Shown: positions 9,719 through 18,662 of the stretch, piece after piece
Numbering within the stretch: the first letter of the stretch is position 1
Layout of the letters: each line of letters starts with the position of its first letter
NCBI RefSeq assembly: GCF_005937885.2
Contig: NZ_CP042176.1
Coordinates: 1,855,501-1,919,500, forward strand
From: Bradyrhizobium sp. KBS0727
Lineage (GTDB): Bacteria; Pseudomonadota; Alphaproteobacteria; Rhizobiales; Xanthobacteraceae
Direction of reading: 5' to 3'
DNA: 64,000 bases
The notes under the pieces: generated by a model
Database searches by the model: none
Seen by the model: the letters and a program-made list of their open reading frames with translations, nothing else
What the model was told of the DNA's origin: nothing
Position numbers and translations under genes: made by a program

Positions 9719-9768
9719 GTCTATTCCGGGGCCGGTCTATTCAAGTGTCTCTCGGGGCCGTCTATTCC
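9719..9768 (-). promoter_or_regulatory. Repeated GGAATAGAC motifs upstream of the anti-sigma gene
   Basis: On the minus strand GGAATAGAC, GAATAGAC and GGAATAGAC occur at 9760-9768, 9735-9742 and 9719-9727, two of them next to GGCCCC. The same word lies upstream of the sigma gene at 10374-10382. They may be ECF -35 like elements or binding sites; this is inference. Confidence 0.4.
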
Positions 9769-9813
9769 AGGTCGAGATTTGTTTCGAACTCTGTCCATGC
9801 ATAACGCTTGCCA

Positions 9814-10302
9814 TCATTTCACCCGTCGCAACGCCGTGCGCTCGCCTTCGAGCGAAGCCTTCACATGCGCGCGCGCCCGCGCCAGCCGCGACATCACGGT
9901 GCCGATCGGAACGCCCTGGATGTCGGCGACCTCGCGGTAGCTCAATCCTTCCAGCATCACGAGCAGCAATACCGAGCGCTGCTCTTCCACCAGCGTCGCC
10001 AGCGCGCGGGCGATGTCGCGTCCTTCCGCCTCGGTGCCGCTGGCGTCCGGATTGTTGTCGAGCAGCGGCATGAATTGCGGGCGCCGCGCCAGCGACCGGC
10101 GCCGGTTCTTGTTGAGGTTGGTCAGGATCGTGTAGAGCCAGCTCCTGACGTCGCCGCCGAGAAACAGCCGTTCCGAACGCAACGCGCGCACCAGCGTATC
10201 CTGTACCAGATCGTCGGCGATGTCGGCATCGCGCGCGAGCGCGCGTGCATAGCGGCGGAGCGCCGGTATCATGGCTTCGACACTTTGGCGAAACGCGGTC
10301 AT
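9814..10302 (-). CDS. ECF-type RNA polymerase sigma factor
   Basis: A 162-residue sigma-70 family protein with only regions 2 and 4. Region 2 (about residues 10-75) has ADDLVQDTLVRAL and DVRSWLYTILTN; region 4 (about 105-150) has LLVMLEGLSYREVADIQGVPIGTVMSRLARAR, a helix-turn-helix. It is the first gene of a sigma / anti-sigma operon and is likely autoregulated, since a GGAATA-N16-GTTATG sequence lies about 55-80 bases upstream. The ECF subgroup cannot be set by eye. Confidence 0.93.
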   Translation of the reverse strand: MTAFRQSVEAMIPALRRYARALARDADIADDLVQDTLVRALRSERLFLGGDVRSWLYTILTNLNKNRRRSLARRPQFMPLLDNNPDASGTEAEGRDIARALATLVEEQRSVLLLVMLEGLSYREVADIQGVPIGTVMSRLARARAHVKASLEGERTALRRVK

Positions 10303-10354
10303 CGTTAGACGTCACCAGATCGTTAGCTTGGTCCGGCGCGAACGCCTTACCCAA

Positions 10355-10382
10355 CATAACACCCAATGGCTTCGTCTATTCC
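10355..10382 (-). promoter_or_regulatory. Candidate autoregulated ECF promoter of the sigma factor gene
   Basis: On the minus strand GGAATA (complement of 10377-10382) is followed after 16 bases by GTTATG (complement of 10355-10360). The spacing fits ECF promoters. The GGAATAGAC word recurs three times before the anti-sigma gene. Confidence 0.4.
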
Positions 10383-10525
10383 GGTGATCGCAACCAGCGG
10401 AAAACAGCGTTAATCCGGGGCGGATTTGGGCTGTACCGCGCAAGAGTGCTGGTGTACCTCCAGAGCTGTCGGAGGCTCTCGGAAGCGCCGGACACTTTGC
10501 TGAATAGGGAATAGCTGCACGTCCG

Positions 10526-11125
10526 ATGCCTGCGCCCGTCATCTACTACATTCGCCATGGCGAGACGTCGTGGAACGCGGAAGGCAGGCTGCAGGGCGTG
10601 CTGGACATTCCGCTCAACGATCTCGGCCGCAGGCAGGCCGCCCAGGCCGGCAACATCCTGCTTGACCTGTTCGCGCGCGACGGGCGTGAGCAATCTTCGC
10701 TGGCGTTCGTCGCCAGTCCGCTGATCCGCGCCCGCGCCACGATGGAGCTGGTGCGCGGCGAACTGAAACTGCCGCCGGCCGGATACGCGCTCGACGACCG
10801 GCTGCGCGAGATCGGCTACGGCCAGTGGGAGGGCTCGACGCTGCCCGAAATGCAGGTCGCCGATCCCGACCTCTATGCGAAGCGCCAGACCGAAAAATGG
10901 ACGGTGTCGCCGCCCGGCGGCGAGAGCTATGTCGAGGTCCAGGCCCGGATGCAGGATTGGTATGCCTCGCTGCGGGAGGACACGGTGGCGGTGGCGCATG
11001 GCGGCACCGCGCGGGCGCTGATGGTGGTGCTCGGCATCGAAACGCCGGTCAGCGCCGCCGACCTCACCATCGAGCAGGGCGCCGTCTACGTGTTTCGCGA
11101 CGGCGGCTTGCAGAAGTATAGTTAA
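10526..11125 (+). CDS. Histidine phosphatase family protein
   Basis: A 199-residue member of the phosphoglycerate mutase-like superfamily. The catalytic RHGET sits at residues 10-14 (phospho-His11) and the second catalytic segment VAHGGTARALM near the C-terminus. The glutamate region EIGYGQWEG is typical of broad-specificity phosphatases. Substrate unknown; it could act on sugar phosphates or on alpha-ribazole phosphate. It is not in an operon, since a dispersed repeat separates it from aroC. Confidence 0.9.
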   Translation: MPAPVIYYIRHGETSWNAEGRLQGVLDIPLNDLGRRQAAQAGNILLDLFARDGREQSSLAFVASPLIRARATMELVRGELKLPPAGYALDDRLREIGYGQWEGSTLPEMQVADPDLYAKRQTEKWTVSPPGGESYVEVQARMQDWYASLREDTVAVAHGGTARALMVVLGIETPVSAADLTIEQGAVYVFRDGGLQKYS

Positions 11126-11135
11126 CCTAGGCGCC

Positions 11136-11235
11136 GTCATTCCGGGGCGCCCGAAGGGCGAACCTCAGATGCGCAATAGCGCATCGGGGAATCTCGAGAT
11201 TCCGGGTATGGTCCTACGGACCATCCCGGAATGAC
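11136..11235. repeat. Dispersed multi-stem palindromic repeat (GTCATTCC ... GGAATGAC)
   Basis: Exactly 100 bp with terminal inverted repeats GTCATTCC / GGAATGAC. Two inner perfect hairpins are seen: 11168-11185 (GATGCGC / GCGCATC) and 11208-11224 (ATGGTCC / GGACCAT). This type is common between Bradyrhizobium genes (from memory). It lies between the phosphatase gene and aroC. Confidence 0.8.
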
Positions 11236-11340
11236 GCCCTAGCGGTTTGACCGCGTCAGGCGCCCGCGTTACCACACACCGTTTTTGTTGTATGTCAGCA
11301 ATAACGTTGATTGTTTTCACAAGCGAGCGCACCGAACACC

Positions 11341-12426
11341 ATGTCCTTCAACACCTTCGGCCATATGTTCCGGGTCACCACCTTCGGCGAGAGCCACGGG
11401 ATCGCGATCGGCTGCGTGGTCGACGGCTGCCCGCCGCTGATTCCGCTGACCAACGAGGACATCCAGCTCGATCTCGATCGCCGCCGTCCCGGCCAGTCGC
11501 GCTTCACCACCCAGCGCCAGGAGGCGGACCAGGTGAAGATCCTGTCCGGCGTGATGGCGCATCCCGAGACCGGCGTGCAGGTGACGACGGGAACGCCGAT
11601 CGCGCTGCTGATCGAGAACACCGATCAGCGCTCCAAGGACTATTCCGAGATCAAGGACAAGTTTCGCCCCGGCCACGCCGACTTCACCTATGAAGCCAAA
11701 TACGGCCTGCGCGATTATCGCGGCGGCGGCCGTTCGTCGGCGCGCGAGACCGCGACCCGGGTCGCGGCCGGCGCCATCGCACGCAAGGTCCTGCCCGAGG
11801 TCAAGGTGCGCGGCGCGCTGGTGCAGATGGGCCCGCACAAGATCGATCGCGAGAAGTGGGACTGGGACGAGATCGCGCGCAACCCGTTCTTCTGCCCCGA
11901 CAAGGACAAGGCGGCGTTCTTCGAGCAGTATCTCGACGGCATCCGCAAGAGCGGCTCCTCGATCGGCGCGGTCGTCGAAGTGGTCGCCGAAGGCGTGCCG
12001 CCCGGATTGGGCGCGCCGATCTATGCCAAGCTCGACGGCGAACTGGCTGCGGCGATGATGAGCATCAATGCCGTGAAGGGCGTCGAGATCGGCGCCGGCT
12101 TCGGCGCTGCCGAATTGTCGGGCGAGGAAAACGCCGACGAGATGCGCACCGGCAACAACGGCACGCGATTTCTGTCCAACCACGCCGGCGGCGTGCTGGG
12201 CGGCATCTCGACCGGCCAGCCGGTGGTGGTGCGCTTCGCAGTGAAGCCGACCTCGTCGATCCTGTCGCCGCGCCAGACCGTCGATCGTTCGGGCCACGAC
12301 ACCGACATCATGACCAAGGGCCGCCACGATCCTTGTGTCGGCATTCGCGCGGTGCCGGTCGGCGAGGCCATGATGGCCTGCGTGCTGGCGGACCATTTCC
12401 TGCGGCATCGCGGCCAGGTGGGCTGA
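11341..12426 (+). CDS. aroC: Chorismate synthase
   Basis: Last step of the shikimate pathway: FMN-dependent conversion of 5-enolpyruvylshikimate 3-phosphate to chorismate. The protein has 361 residues, opens [20 protein letters not shown] and carries the chorismate synthase signatures [29 protein letters not shown] and [12 protein letters not shown], with the C-terminal [17 protein letters not shown]. The start at 11341 is set by family alignment from memory; the upstream ATG at 11311 adds ten unrelated residues. Confidence 0.97.
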   Translation: MSFNTFGHMFRVTTFGESHGIAIGCVVDGCPPLIPLTNEDIQLDLDRRRPGQSRFTTQRQEADQVKILSGVMAHPETGVQVTTGTPIALLIENTDQRSKDYSEIKDKFRPGHADFTYEAKYGLRDYRGGGRSSARETATRVAAGAIARKVLPEVKVRGALVQMGPHKIDREKWDWDEIARNPFFCPDKDKAAFFEQYLDGIRKSGSSIGAVVEVVAEGVPPGLGAPIYAKLDGELAAAMMSINAVKGVEIGAGFGAAELSGEENADEMRTGNNGTRFLSNHAGGVLGGISTGQPVVVRFAVKPTSSILSPRQTVDRSGHDTDIMTKGRHDPCVGIRAVPVGEAMMACVLADHFLRHRGQVG

Positions 12427-12533
12427 ACAAGTCGGCTGATCCTGATCAGGTCGGCCGAGCGCGCATCGCGACGCAACGTCAGGCCTCGTGTCGCCTTGAC
12501 GCGCGCTGAACTTGCGCGGCAAATGCTGTTGCC

Positions 12534-13718
12534 ATGAATCCAACGGAACTGCAGAAACTCTCCGACTGGCTGATGGACGGCGCGCCGTCTGCCGCCGGCT
12601 CGCCACGCTTGCTGGCGGAAATCGGCGAACGCCTGATTCAGGCGGGCCTGCCGCTGTGGCGCGTTGGCGTATTCGTGCGCACGCTGCATCCCGATATCTA
12701 CGGCCGCAATTTCGTGTGGAAGCCCGGGTCCGAGGTCGAGGTCGGCTCGGTCGATTTCCAGATTCTGGAATCGCCGGATTTCATCTCAAGTCCCCTGATC
12801 ATCGTATTCCAGCAGGGACTGGAGGTTCGGGCTCGCACGGACGATCCCTCGAGCAACCGCTTTCCGATCATCGCGGATTTGCGCGCCGAAGGCGTCACCG
12901 ATTACATCGCGTTGCCGCTGCCCTTCATCGACGGCACAATCAACGCATCGAGCTGGACCACCAAGCAGCCGGGAGGCTTTACCGAGCAACAGTTGGCGGC
13001 GCTACGGAAAATCGTCAAGCCGCTGGCGCGGGTGATCGAAATCATCAGCCTGGGCCGCACCGCCGCGAGCCTGCTCGACACCTATGTCGGCAACCGCGCC
13101 GGCGAACGGATTCTCGGCGGCCAGATTCGCCGTGGCCACACCGAAACCATGAATGCCGCGATCTGGCTGTCCGATCTGCGAGGCTTCACCTCGCTGTCGG
13201 ATCGCGTTCCGGCGGAGACCGTGGTCGACATTCTCAATCAGTATTTCGATTGCCAGGTCGCCGCGATCCGGGCGCATGGCGGCGAAGTGCTGAAATATAT
13301 GGGCGACGGGCTGCTCGCGGTTTTCCCGATCGATGAATATGTCGGCGATTCCCAGCAGGTTTGTTCGCAGGTGCTGGAAGCCGCCCACGAGTCCCGCGCC
13401 AGCGTCGCCGACATGCAATATCAGATCGGCGATGTCGTCGAGCGCTTTCGCTTCGGCGTCGCGCTGCATGTCGGGCGAATTCTCTACGGCAATATTGGCG
13501 GCGGCAACCGGCTCGACTTCACCTGCATCGGTCCCGCCGTGAATCTTGCGGCCCGGCTGGAGAAGATCGCAAGCAACCTCCGCCGCACGGTGGTGGCATC
13601 CGAGGGCTTTGCCGGCATCTGCAGCGGTGGCTGGAGCGATCTCGGCGAATTCCCGATCGCCGGCTTTTCAAAGGCCCAACGCGTCTACGGCCTGGTCGAC
13701 GAAACCTCGGCGGCCTAG
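12534..13718 (+). CDS. Class III adenylate/guanylate cyclase
   Basis: A 394-residue soluble protein. The N-terminal 170 residues look like a GAF-like or degenerate sensor region. The cyclase domain begins around 205 with SDLRGFTSLSD, where Asp214 and Asp258 (in KYMGDGLLAVF) are the predicted metal ligands, and ends around 385. CIGPAVNLAARLE is the usual substrate-pocket segment. No membrane helix is visible. Rhizobia carry many such cyclases. cAMP is more likely than cGMP, but this is inference. Confidence 0.92.
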   Translation: MNPTELQKLSDWLMDGAPSAAGSPRLLAEIGERLIQAGLPLWRVGVFVRTLHPDIYGRNFVWKPGSEVEVGSVDFQILESPDFISSPLIIVFQQGLEVRARTDDPSSNRFPIIADLRAEGVTDYIALPLPFIDGTINASSWTTKQPGGFTEQQLAALRKIVKPLARVIEIISLGRTAASLLDTYVGNRAGERILGGQIRRGHTETMNAAIWLSDLRGFTSLSDRVPAETVVDILNQYFDCQVAAIRAHGGEVLKYMGDGLLAVFPIDEYVGDSQQVCSQVLEAAHESRASVADMQYQIGDVVERFRFGVALHVGRILYGNIGGGNRLDFTCIGPAVNLAARLEKIASNLRRTVVASEGFAGICSGGWSDLGEFPIAGFSKAQRVYGLVDETSAA

Positions 13719-13730
13719 TCGTTGCTCAGG

Positions 13731-14489
13731 CTAGCCGTCGTGGATGTAGGACTGCTTCAGGCCGCAGGTCAAGATCAGCAGCGTCACCCACAAGCGCAGC
13801 ATCGCGAAGCCGAACACGAACGTGAAATAGATCAGGTTCTTGATCGTTTGACTCGACGGCGAGTTCTGCCAGAAGCTGAAAACCACGTTGCGGACCAGGC
13901 CTTGGCCGAAACTGAAGCAGAGATTGACCAGACCCAGCACCACGACCGCGCCACCGAGCCAGAACCATCGTTTCCCAAATTCGCCAACGGCCTTAAAGAA
14001 CGCTATGCGGCCGCCGCATTGCTCGGCACGGACGACGATCAGCAGTGTGAGCGCGCCGATGGCGGCACTCCAGAATTTTCCGATCGCGGTAAACTGGTCG
14101 AAGGCGAGGCCATCGATCCCGGACATCATGGAAGGCGCCGAACGTCCGGAGAATGTCACGTCCACGGCAATCGTGGCCAAGATCATCAAAAGCCCGATCC
14201 GCCACAGGATCGCCAGCGAAAATCGAAACTGTTCCCTCGGCTCGAGGTCGCCGATGCTGGTTTGACCGCCACTGATCTCGATCGAGCGCTGGGCGGTTAC
14301 GAGAAAGGCGTAGAGGACGCAGAAATGCGCGATGATGGTCGCAGGCAGCGCTATTCCCCAGCCGTTTCCGGCCATGAATCGCATCGCCGCGGCCAGCATC
14401 AGCCATGGCAGCCCATGGAGAAAGCGGAACGGTCCGAATGAGATATGCGGCAGTGTGGCCAGCCGCTGCTTGCGAAGCGCGATCGTCAT
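13731..14489 (-). CDS. Hypothetical integral membrane protein
   Basis: A 252-residue protein with about five or six hydrophobic segments: about 25-45, 48-66, 93-110, 138-155, 173-195 and 218-242. I do not recognise a family. The N-terminus is basic and likely cytoplasmic. It is convergent with the cyclase gene (12 bp apart). No transport motif is seen. Confidence 0.72.
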   Translation of the reverse strand: MTIALRKQRLATLPHISFGPFRFLHGLPWLMLAAAMRFMAGNGWGIALPATIIAHFCVLYAFLVTAQRSIEISGGQTSIGDLEPREQFRFSLAILWRIGLLMILATIAVDVTFSGRSAPSMMSGIDGLAFDQFTAIGKFWSAAIGALTLLIVVRAEQCGGRIAFFKAVGEFGKRWFWLGGAVVVLGLVNLCFSFGQGLVRNVVFSFWQNSPSSQTIKNLIYFTFVFGFAMLRLWVTLLILTCGLKQSYIHDG

Positions 14490-14588
14490 GGTGCGATCAT
14501 GCCGGCAAAGGCTGAAGCATCGGTGGGACCGGTCGATAAAATTGAAGGGAAATCCGGTTCCGGGAGGTTGGCGGCTGGCGGGTTCCCG

Positions 14589-14894
14589 TCATTCCTCCGG
14601 TTCGGTGGTGAACAGCAACGGATAGCCCTTGGCGCGGCCGGCGTCGGTGGCGCGCGTCGCCTTGGTCTCGGCGACGTCCTTGGTAAAGACCGCGACCACG
14701 CAGACGCCGCGCTGGTGCGCGGTGATCATGACCTTGTGGGCCTGGTCCTCGGTCATGCGGAATTCGGCCTTCAACACCGTGACGACGAATTCGCGCGGCG
14801 TGAAGTCGTCGTTGACGAGGATGACCTTGTGCAGGCGTGGCCGCTCGGTCTTGGTCTTGACCTTCGTCTTTGGCTTGGCGACGGTATCGATCAT
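14589..14894 (-). CDS. clpS: ATP-dependent Clp protease adaptor ClpS
   Basis: N-end rule adaptor that delivers substrates to ClpAP; 101 residues. The core HKVILVNDDFTPREFVVTVLKAEF and the segment AHKVMITAHQRGVCVVAVFTKDVAETKA form the N-degron pocket and the ClpA-contact surface. The start at 14894 (MIDTVAKPKTK) is chosen as the usual disordered basic N-terminus; the longer form from 14933 adds 13 residues that do not look coding. clpA is not in this window. Confidence 0.93.
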   Translation of the reverse strand: MIDTVAKPKTKVKTKTERPRLHKVILVNDDFTPREFVVTVLKAEFRMTEDQAHKVMITAHQRGVCVVAVFTKDVAETKATRATDAGRAKGYPLLFTTEPEE

Positions 14895-14933
14895 TCCAGC
14901 GCTATGTCCCGAAACAGAAAACGCCAGCAGCAA

Positions 14934-16259
14934 TCAGCCGGCGCGGCAGTCCGCCAGACGCTGCGCCATGGCTTGATCACCGCGGCTGACGGCTATCTCG
15001 ATCAGTTTACAGGCTCCGGGCCGATCGTGAAACTGGGTGTTTGCCGAGAGTTTAAGCGCGATCAGGGCTTGTATCGCGCCGGGTTCGTCCAGTTCCGCGG
15101 CCTCCGCCGCATTGTAGAGCAGGGACTTGGGGTAATCGACGCGGACCGCGGGATTGGCCGCCAGCAACTGCAGGACCTGGATGCGGGCGTCGTAGTCGTA
15201 GCCGCTGGCGAGGTCGATCAGGCGTACCGCCTCCGGGACGTTGCGGGGCACCAGTTTACCCTCGAGCGCAAGCTGCCCGAGCATGCCCTTTGCCATCCAG
15301 CTATCCGAGACGCCTTTCAGTAGCGACAACGCGCGCCTGGGGTCGGCGGGGCCGCCTTCGCCTGATATCAGCATCTGCGCCAGCGGGACGATCGCGCCGC
15401 CGGGGTCGGAACGCCGGGAATCCTCCAGCAGTTGGCGCGCGCGCACCGGATCCTGCTTGCGGATGGCGGTCGCCAGTTCGCGCTTGGCGCCGAACACATA
15501 GGCGCCGTTTGCCAGCCGTTCGAGAATGTCGAGACCGCGGGCGCGTTCCTCCGGTCTGTCCGACGCCGCCAGCAGCCGCCCCAGCGTGACCAGCAGGTTC
15601 GCCCTGGTTGTCCCTTTCGCGGGGTTGGCGACAGCACGCTCGGCCCAGTATCGCGCGGCGACGGGATCGCGCTTGACGATGTCGCCATCTTCGAGCCGCC
15701 GCACCAGCATCTGCGTGGCAAAGGGATGACTGAGCTCGGCCGCCTTGCGCAGCGCTTCTGCGGCTTCGGCGCGCGTCACCAGTTGTACCTTGTCGAGGTC
15801 GCCGCGATCCCAGGATTTGTGATGTTCGTAGATTTCGTAATTGGCTTCCGCATTGCCCTGCGCCGCGGCCTCGCGCAACAGACGGAGGGCGTCGGCCTGT
15901 TGCTCATGCGACATGTTTCGCGCCACCTGGACCTTGAGTTGCAGGTCTTCAGGGTGAGCGGCGAATGCCATGTTGCAACTCAGCCGCCGCAATTCCCAGC
16001 GGCGGTGCAGCGCGGCGTCGCCGACATATTCGGTCGGACCTTCGGCAAGGCCGACGCAGAGTTCGGCCGCATTTTCCTGCGTCAGCACAGGCTCCGGCGG
16101 CTCTGGTACGTCTTGCGCGGGCGGCGCGGCGTCAGACCACATCGGCGGCAGCAACAGCGCCGTCACGATGCCGAGCGCGGCAAGCGGGATCAGCCACAGG
16201 ACAATCGTGCGTTTCCGCCGGCGGCCGTCACGTTCGGGAAGCTTTGGAGGAATAGTCAT
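14934..16259 (-). CDS. Sel1/TPR-like repeat protein with an N-terminal membrane anchor
   Basis: A 441-residue protein. A basic N-terminus is followed by one membrane helix at about 18-40 (TIVLWLIPLAALGIVTALLL) and a proline-rich linker. The rest is alpha-solenoid with degenerate Sel1-like repeats, e.g. LLREAAAQGNAEANYEIYE, LRKAAELSHPFATQMLVRRLEDG and the SLLKGVSDSWMAKGMLGQLALEG stretch. Probably a periplasmic interaction scaffold. It ends about 40 bases upstream of clpS on the same strand. Confidence 0.75.
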   Translation of the reverse strand: MTIPPKLPERDGRRRKRTIVLWLIPLAALGIVTALLLPPMWSDAAPPAQDVPEPPEPVLTQENAAELCVGLAEGPTEYVGDAALHRRWELRRLSCNMAFAAHPEDLQLKVQVARNMSHEQQADALRLLREAAAQGNAEANYEIYEHHKSWDRGDLDKVQLVTRAEAAEALRKAAELSHPFATQMLVRRLEDGDIVKRDPVAARYWAERAVANPAKGTTRANLLVTLGRLLAASDRPEERARGLDILERLANGAYVFGAKRELATAIRKQDPVRARQLLEDSRRSDPGGAIVPLAQMLISGEGGPADPRRALSLLKGVSDSWMAKGMLGQLALEGKLVPRNVPEAVRLIDLASGYDYDARIQVLQLLAANPAVRVDYPKSLLYNAAEAAELDEPGAIQALIALKLSANTQFHDRPGACKLIEIAVSRGDQAMAQRLADCRAG

Positions 16260-16347
16260 TTCCGGACCGATAGCGGCCGGGTACTGGCCACGCCCCGTCT
16301 GTCGCGGCCAGCTCGCTTTTTGTTCAAGCCTTTTTGTTCAAGCCATG

Positions 16348-16465
16348 GCGTTTTCAAGCGAAGCAAGCCCTCGGACTTGATCCGTGGGTGGAAGCCGGTT
16401 CGTGCCAGGAAATCCCGCCAAAACGGAAGAATAGAACTCGATTCTGATGCAATTGGAATCGGGCG
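16348..16465 (+). repeat. Dispersed intergenic repeat, GCGTTTTC family, copy 3
   Basis: Starts GCGTTTTCAAGCGAAGC, then CCTCGGACTTGATCC as in the copy at 5274, and ends with ATTCTGATGCAATTGGAATC against the cytochrome gene stop. The inner GAAAACGC arm is degraded here (GAAATCCC). The mobile unit appears older or more diverged than copies 1 and 5. Confidence 0.75.
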
Positions 16466-17344
16466 CTATGGCAGCGCCGGCACGGTTCGCAGATAGGCGA
16501 CGATATCGGCCAGATCGGAGCTTTTGAGACTGGCATAGTAACCATAGGCCATCGGCGGCTTCAGCGGTCGTCCGTCGCGCGCCACGCCATGGGTGACGGC
16601 GTGGCCGATTTCCGTATCGGTCCAGCCGCCGATGCCGGAGGTTGGATGCGCGGTGATGTTGGGGACGATGGTTGCCGGCGTTCCCTCCGGCGATCCGTCG
16701 CGCGGCGGGAACAGGCGGCCACCGCCGCCGAGACCGCCTCTGAAATCGGATACGCCGCGCGACCATGCCGAGTGGCATTCCATGCAATGGCCGATGGTGA
16801 CGAGATAGGCCCCACGCTTCACGGGATCGGCCAGGTCAGCCTTGCTGAATCCGGCATCGGCGTCGGGATAGGCATCGCGGCGCACCGGGGCCTTGTAGAC
16901 GGGATCGGAAACCCGGTTCCTGATTGCCTTGACGCTGCGCAGATAGGCGACGACGGCGTCGAGATCGTCCGGCAGCAGGGCCTTGTAGAAATTCGCCGGC
17001 ATGATTGCCGCCAGCGGCACGCCGGCGAGGTGGCCATGATCGGGTCGCATTCCCTCGATCAGCGCGCGCTTGATTTCGGCGTCGCTCCAGCTTCCGATTC
17101 CGGTCTCGGTGTCCTGGGTGATGTTCGGCGCGGTGGCGATGAAGGGCGGGGTGTTGAAGGTGAGGCCGCCGGACAGGGCTAGCGCTTCGATCGGCTTGCC
17201 GTCGGCGTCGCGCGGCGTGTGGCAGTTGCCGCAGGCCATGATCGACTTGACGAGATAGGCGCCGCGTTCGGCCGGCGTTTCCGCGTAGGCGCCATTCGAG
17301 GCCGCCAGCAGCCAGGCGGCGGCCACGATACCTGTTCGAAACAT
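16466..17344 (-). CDS. Periplasmic diheme c-type cytochrome
   Basis: A 292-residue electron carrier or dehydrogenase subunit with two class I cytochrome c domains. The signal peptide is cleaved after about residue 21 (GAYA). Heme attachment sites are CGNCH (Cys38, Cys41, His42) and CMECH (Cys187, Cys190, His191); candidate axial methionines are in MPANFY and PPMAYGYY. It resembles the cytochrome subunits paired with alcohol or aldehyde dehydrogenases, but no partner dehydrogenase lies nearby. The start at 17344 is set by GGAGGAG 5 bases upstream. Repeat copies flank both ends. Confidence 0.9.
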   Translation of the reverse strand: MFRTGIVAAAWLLAASNGAYAETPAERGAYLVKSIMACGNCHTPRDADGKPIEALALSGGLTFNTPPFIATAPNITQDTETGIGSWSDAEIKRALIEGMRPDHGHLAGVPLAAIMPANFYKALLPDDLDAVVAYLRSVKAIRNRVSDPVYKAPVRRDAYPDADAGFSKADLADPVKRGAYLVTIGHCMECHSAWSRGVSDFRGGLGGGGRLFPPRDGSPEGTPATIVPNITAHPTSGIGGWTDTEIGHAVTHGVARDGRPLKPPMAYGYYASLKSSDLADIVAYLRTVPALP

Positions 17345-17366
17345 GATGCTCCTCCAGCCCACCGTA

Positions 17367-17420
17367 GCGTTTTCGAGCGAGGTGGGTGCCGGCTCGCCTC
17401 AAGAAAACGCGTCAAAACAA
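17367..17420 (+). repeat. Dispersed intergenic repeat, GCGTTTTC/GAAAACGC family, copy 4
   Basis: GCGTTTTCGAGCGAGG at 17367, inverted arm GAAAACGC at 17403-17410, then GTCAAAACAAAA. It sits 22 bases upstream of the diheme cytochrome start and lacks the 3' hairpin part of copies 1 and 5. Confidence 0.75.
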
Positions 17421-17596
17421 AAAACTGGCGCCGATAAGGCGGCAGGCGATCTATTGCAGGCGAATCGAAGCCGGGCAACTCGTGTTCAAATTCAGGCAGG
17501 GCCGGACTAACTGGATTGTGAAGGACTGATGATATCAACCCTTTGCGCGGGCGCTTTTGCATGTCACGATTGCCAGTATTCGACGGGAGGGCAGCG

Positions 17597-18508
17597 ATGC
17601 GCTGGTATGTCTCGATCGGGGCCGTGCTTGTGGCAGGTGTGCTCGCCGGCGGCGACGTCGCGGGTGTCGCCGCGCCCGGCCCAAACAACCAACTCCGCAA
17701 CCTCTCGAGTCCTGCGTCCGTGAGCGCCGCGCCAGTGAGCCCCGAGTCAGGCCGTCGATCGGCCGACAAGGAAGCCACGCCGTCGGTCGATATCGAATTG
17801 ATTCTCGCCGTCGACGTCTCCTATTCGATGGACATGGACGAACTCGCGATCCAGCGCGAGGGCTACGCCCAGGCAATCGTCTCCAAGGAGTTTCTGCAGG
17901 CGCTGAAGAGCGGCCCGAACGGCAAGATCGCAGTGACCTATTTCGAGTGGGCTGCCTCCAGCGACCAGAAGATCATCATCCCGTGGCGGGTGATCGACGG
18001 CCCCGAAACCGCCGATGCCGTCGCCAACGAAATCATGAAGACCCCGATCCGGCGGGCATCGCGCACCTCGATATCCGGCGCGATCAATTTCGCGATGCCG
18101 CTGTTCGACGAGAACCCGCATCGCGGCCTGCGCCGCGTGATCGATATTTCCGGCGATGGCCCGAACAATAACGGCGGACCCGTCGTCGCCGCCCGCGATG
18201 CCGCGCTCGAAAAGGGCATCGTCATCAACGGCCTGCCGATCATGGTCAAGGAGCCGTCCTACTCGACGATGGATATCGACAACCTCGATTTCTACTACGA
18301 GGATTGCGTCATCGGCGGCCCCGGCGCGTTCGTGGTAGCGATCAAGGACCGCGAAAAATTCAAGGAAGCGATCCGCACCAAGCTGCTGCTCGAGGTTGCC
18401 GGTCGCACCCCGGAACGCCCGGTCGTCCCCGCCGCCGCCACAGCCAAGGAGCCGCGCGTCAGCTGCCTGATCGGCGAGAAGATCTGGCAGGACCGATGGG
18501 GGCGGTAA
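17597..18508 (+). CDS. DUF1194 (von Willebrand A-like) secreted protein
   Basis: A 303-residue protein with a signal peptide (about 1-25) and a vWA-like domain. The metal-site motif is DVSYSMDMDE, with ISGAINFA and ISGDGPNNNGG further on, the pattern of DUF1194 proteins of Rhizobiales. It is likely periplasmic; function unknown. GGGAGG sits 7 bases before the ATG at 17597, which decides this start over the one at 17543. Cysteines near the C-terminus (VSCLIGEK and YYEDCVIG) may form a disulfide. Confidence 0.85.
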   Translation: MRWYVSIGAVLVAGVLAGGDVAGVAAPGPNNQLRNLSSPASVSAAPVSPESGRRSADKEATPSVDIELILAVDVSYSMDMDELAIQREGYAQAIVSKEFLQALKSGPNGKIAVTYFEWAASSDQKIIIPWRVIDGPETADAVANEIMKTPIRRASRTSISGAINFAMPLFDENPHRGLRRVIDISGDGPNNNGGPVVAARDAALEKGIVINGLPIMVKEPSYSTMDIDNLDFYYEDCVIGGPGAFVVAIKDREKFKEAIRTKLLLEVAGRTPERPVVPAAATAKEPRVSCLIGEKIWQDRWGR

Positions 18509-18534
18509 TTTAGCTGCGTAGCAACCATTAACTC

Positions 18535-18624
18535 CTCATGGTGAGGAGGCGCGTAGCGCCGTCTCGAACCATGTGGCCCGTGGCCATCCTTCGAGATGCC
18601 GCTTCGCGGCTCCTCAGGATGAGG
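18535..18624. repeat. Dispersed palindromic repeat (CCTCATGGTGAGGAG ... CTCCTCAGGATGAGG)
   Basis: Outer arms 18535-18549 and 18610-18624 pair with two mismatches. Inner hairpins GGCGC/GCGCC at 18548-18560 and GCCGC/GCGGC at 18598-18610. This is a well-known kind of intergenic repeat in Bradyrhizobium and Rhodopseudomonas (from memory). Confidence 0.75.
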
Positions 18625-18662
18625 ACCGGGTGGGCAAAGGCGCACTTCCCACCCTACGAGTT

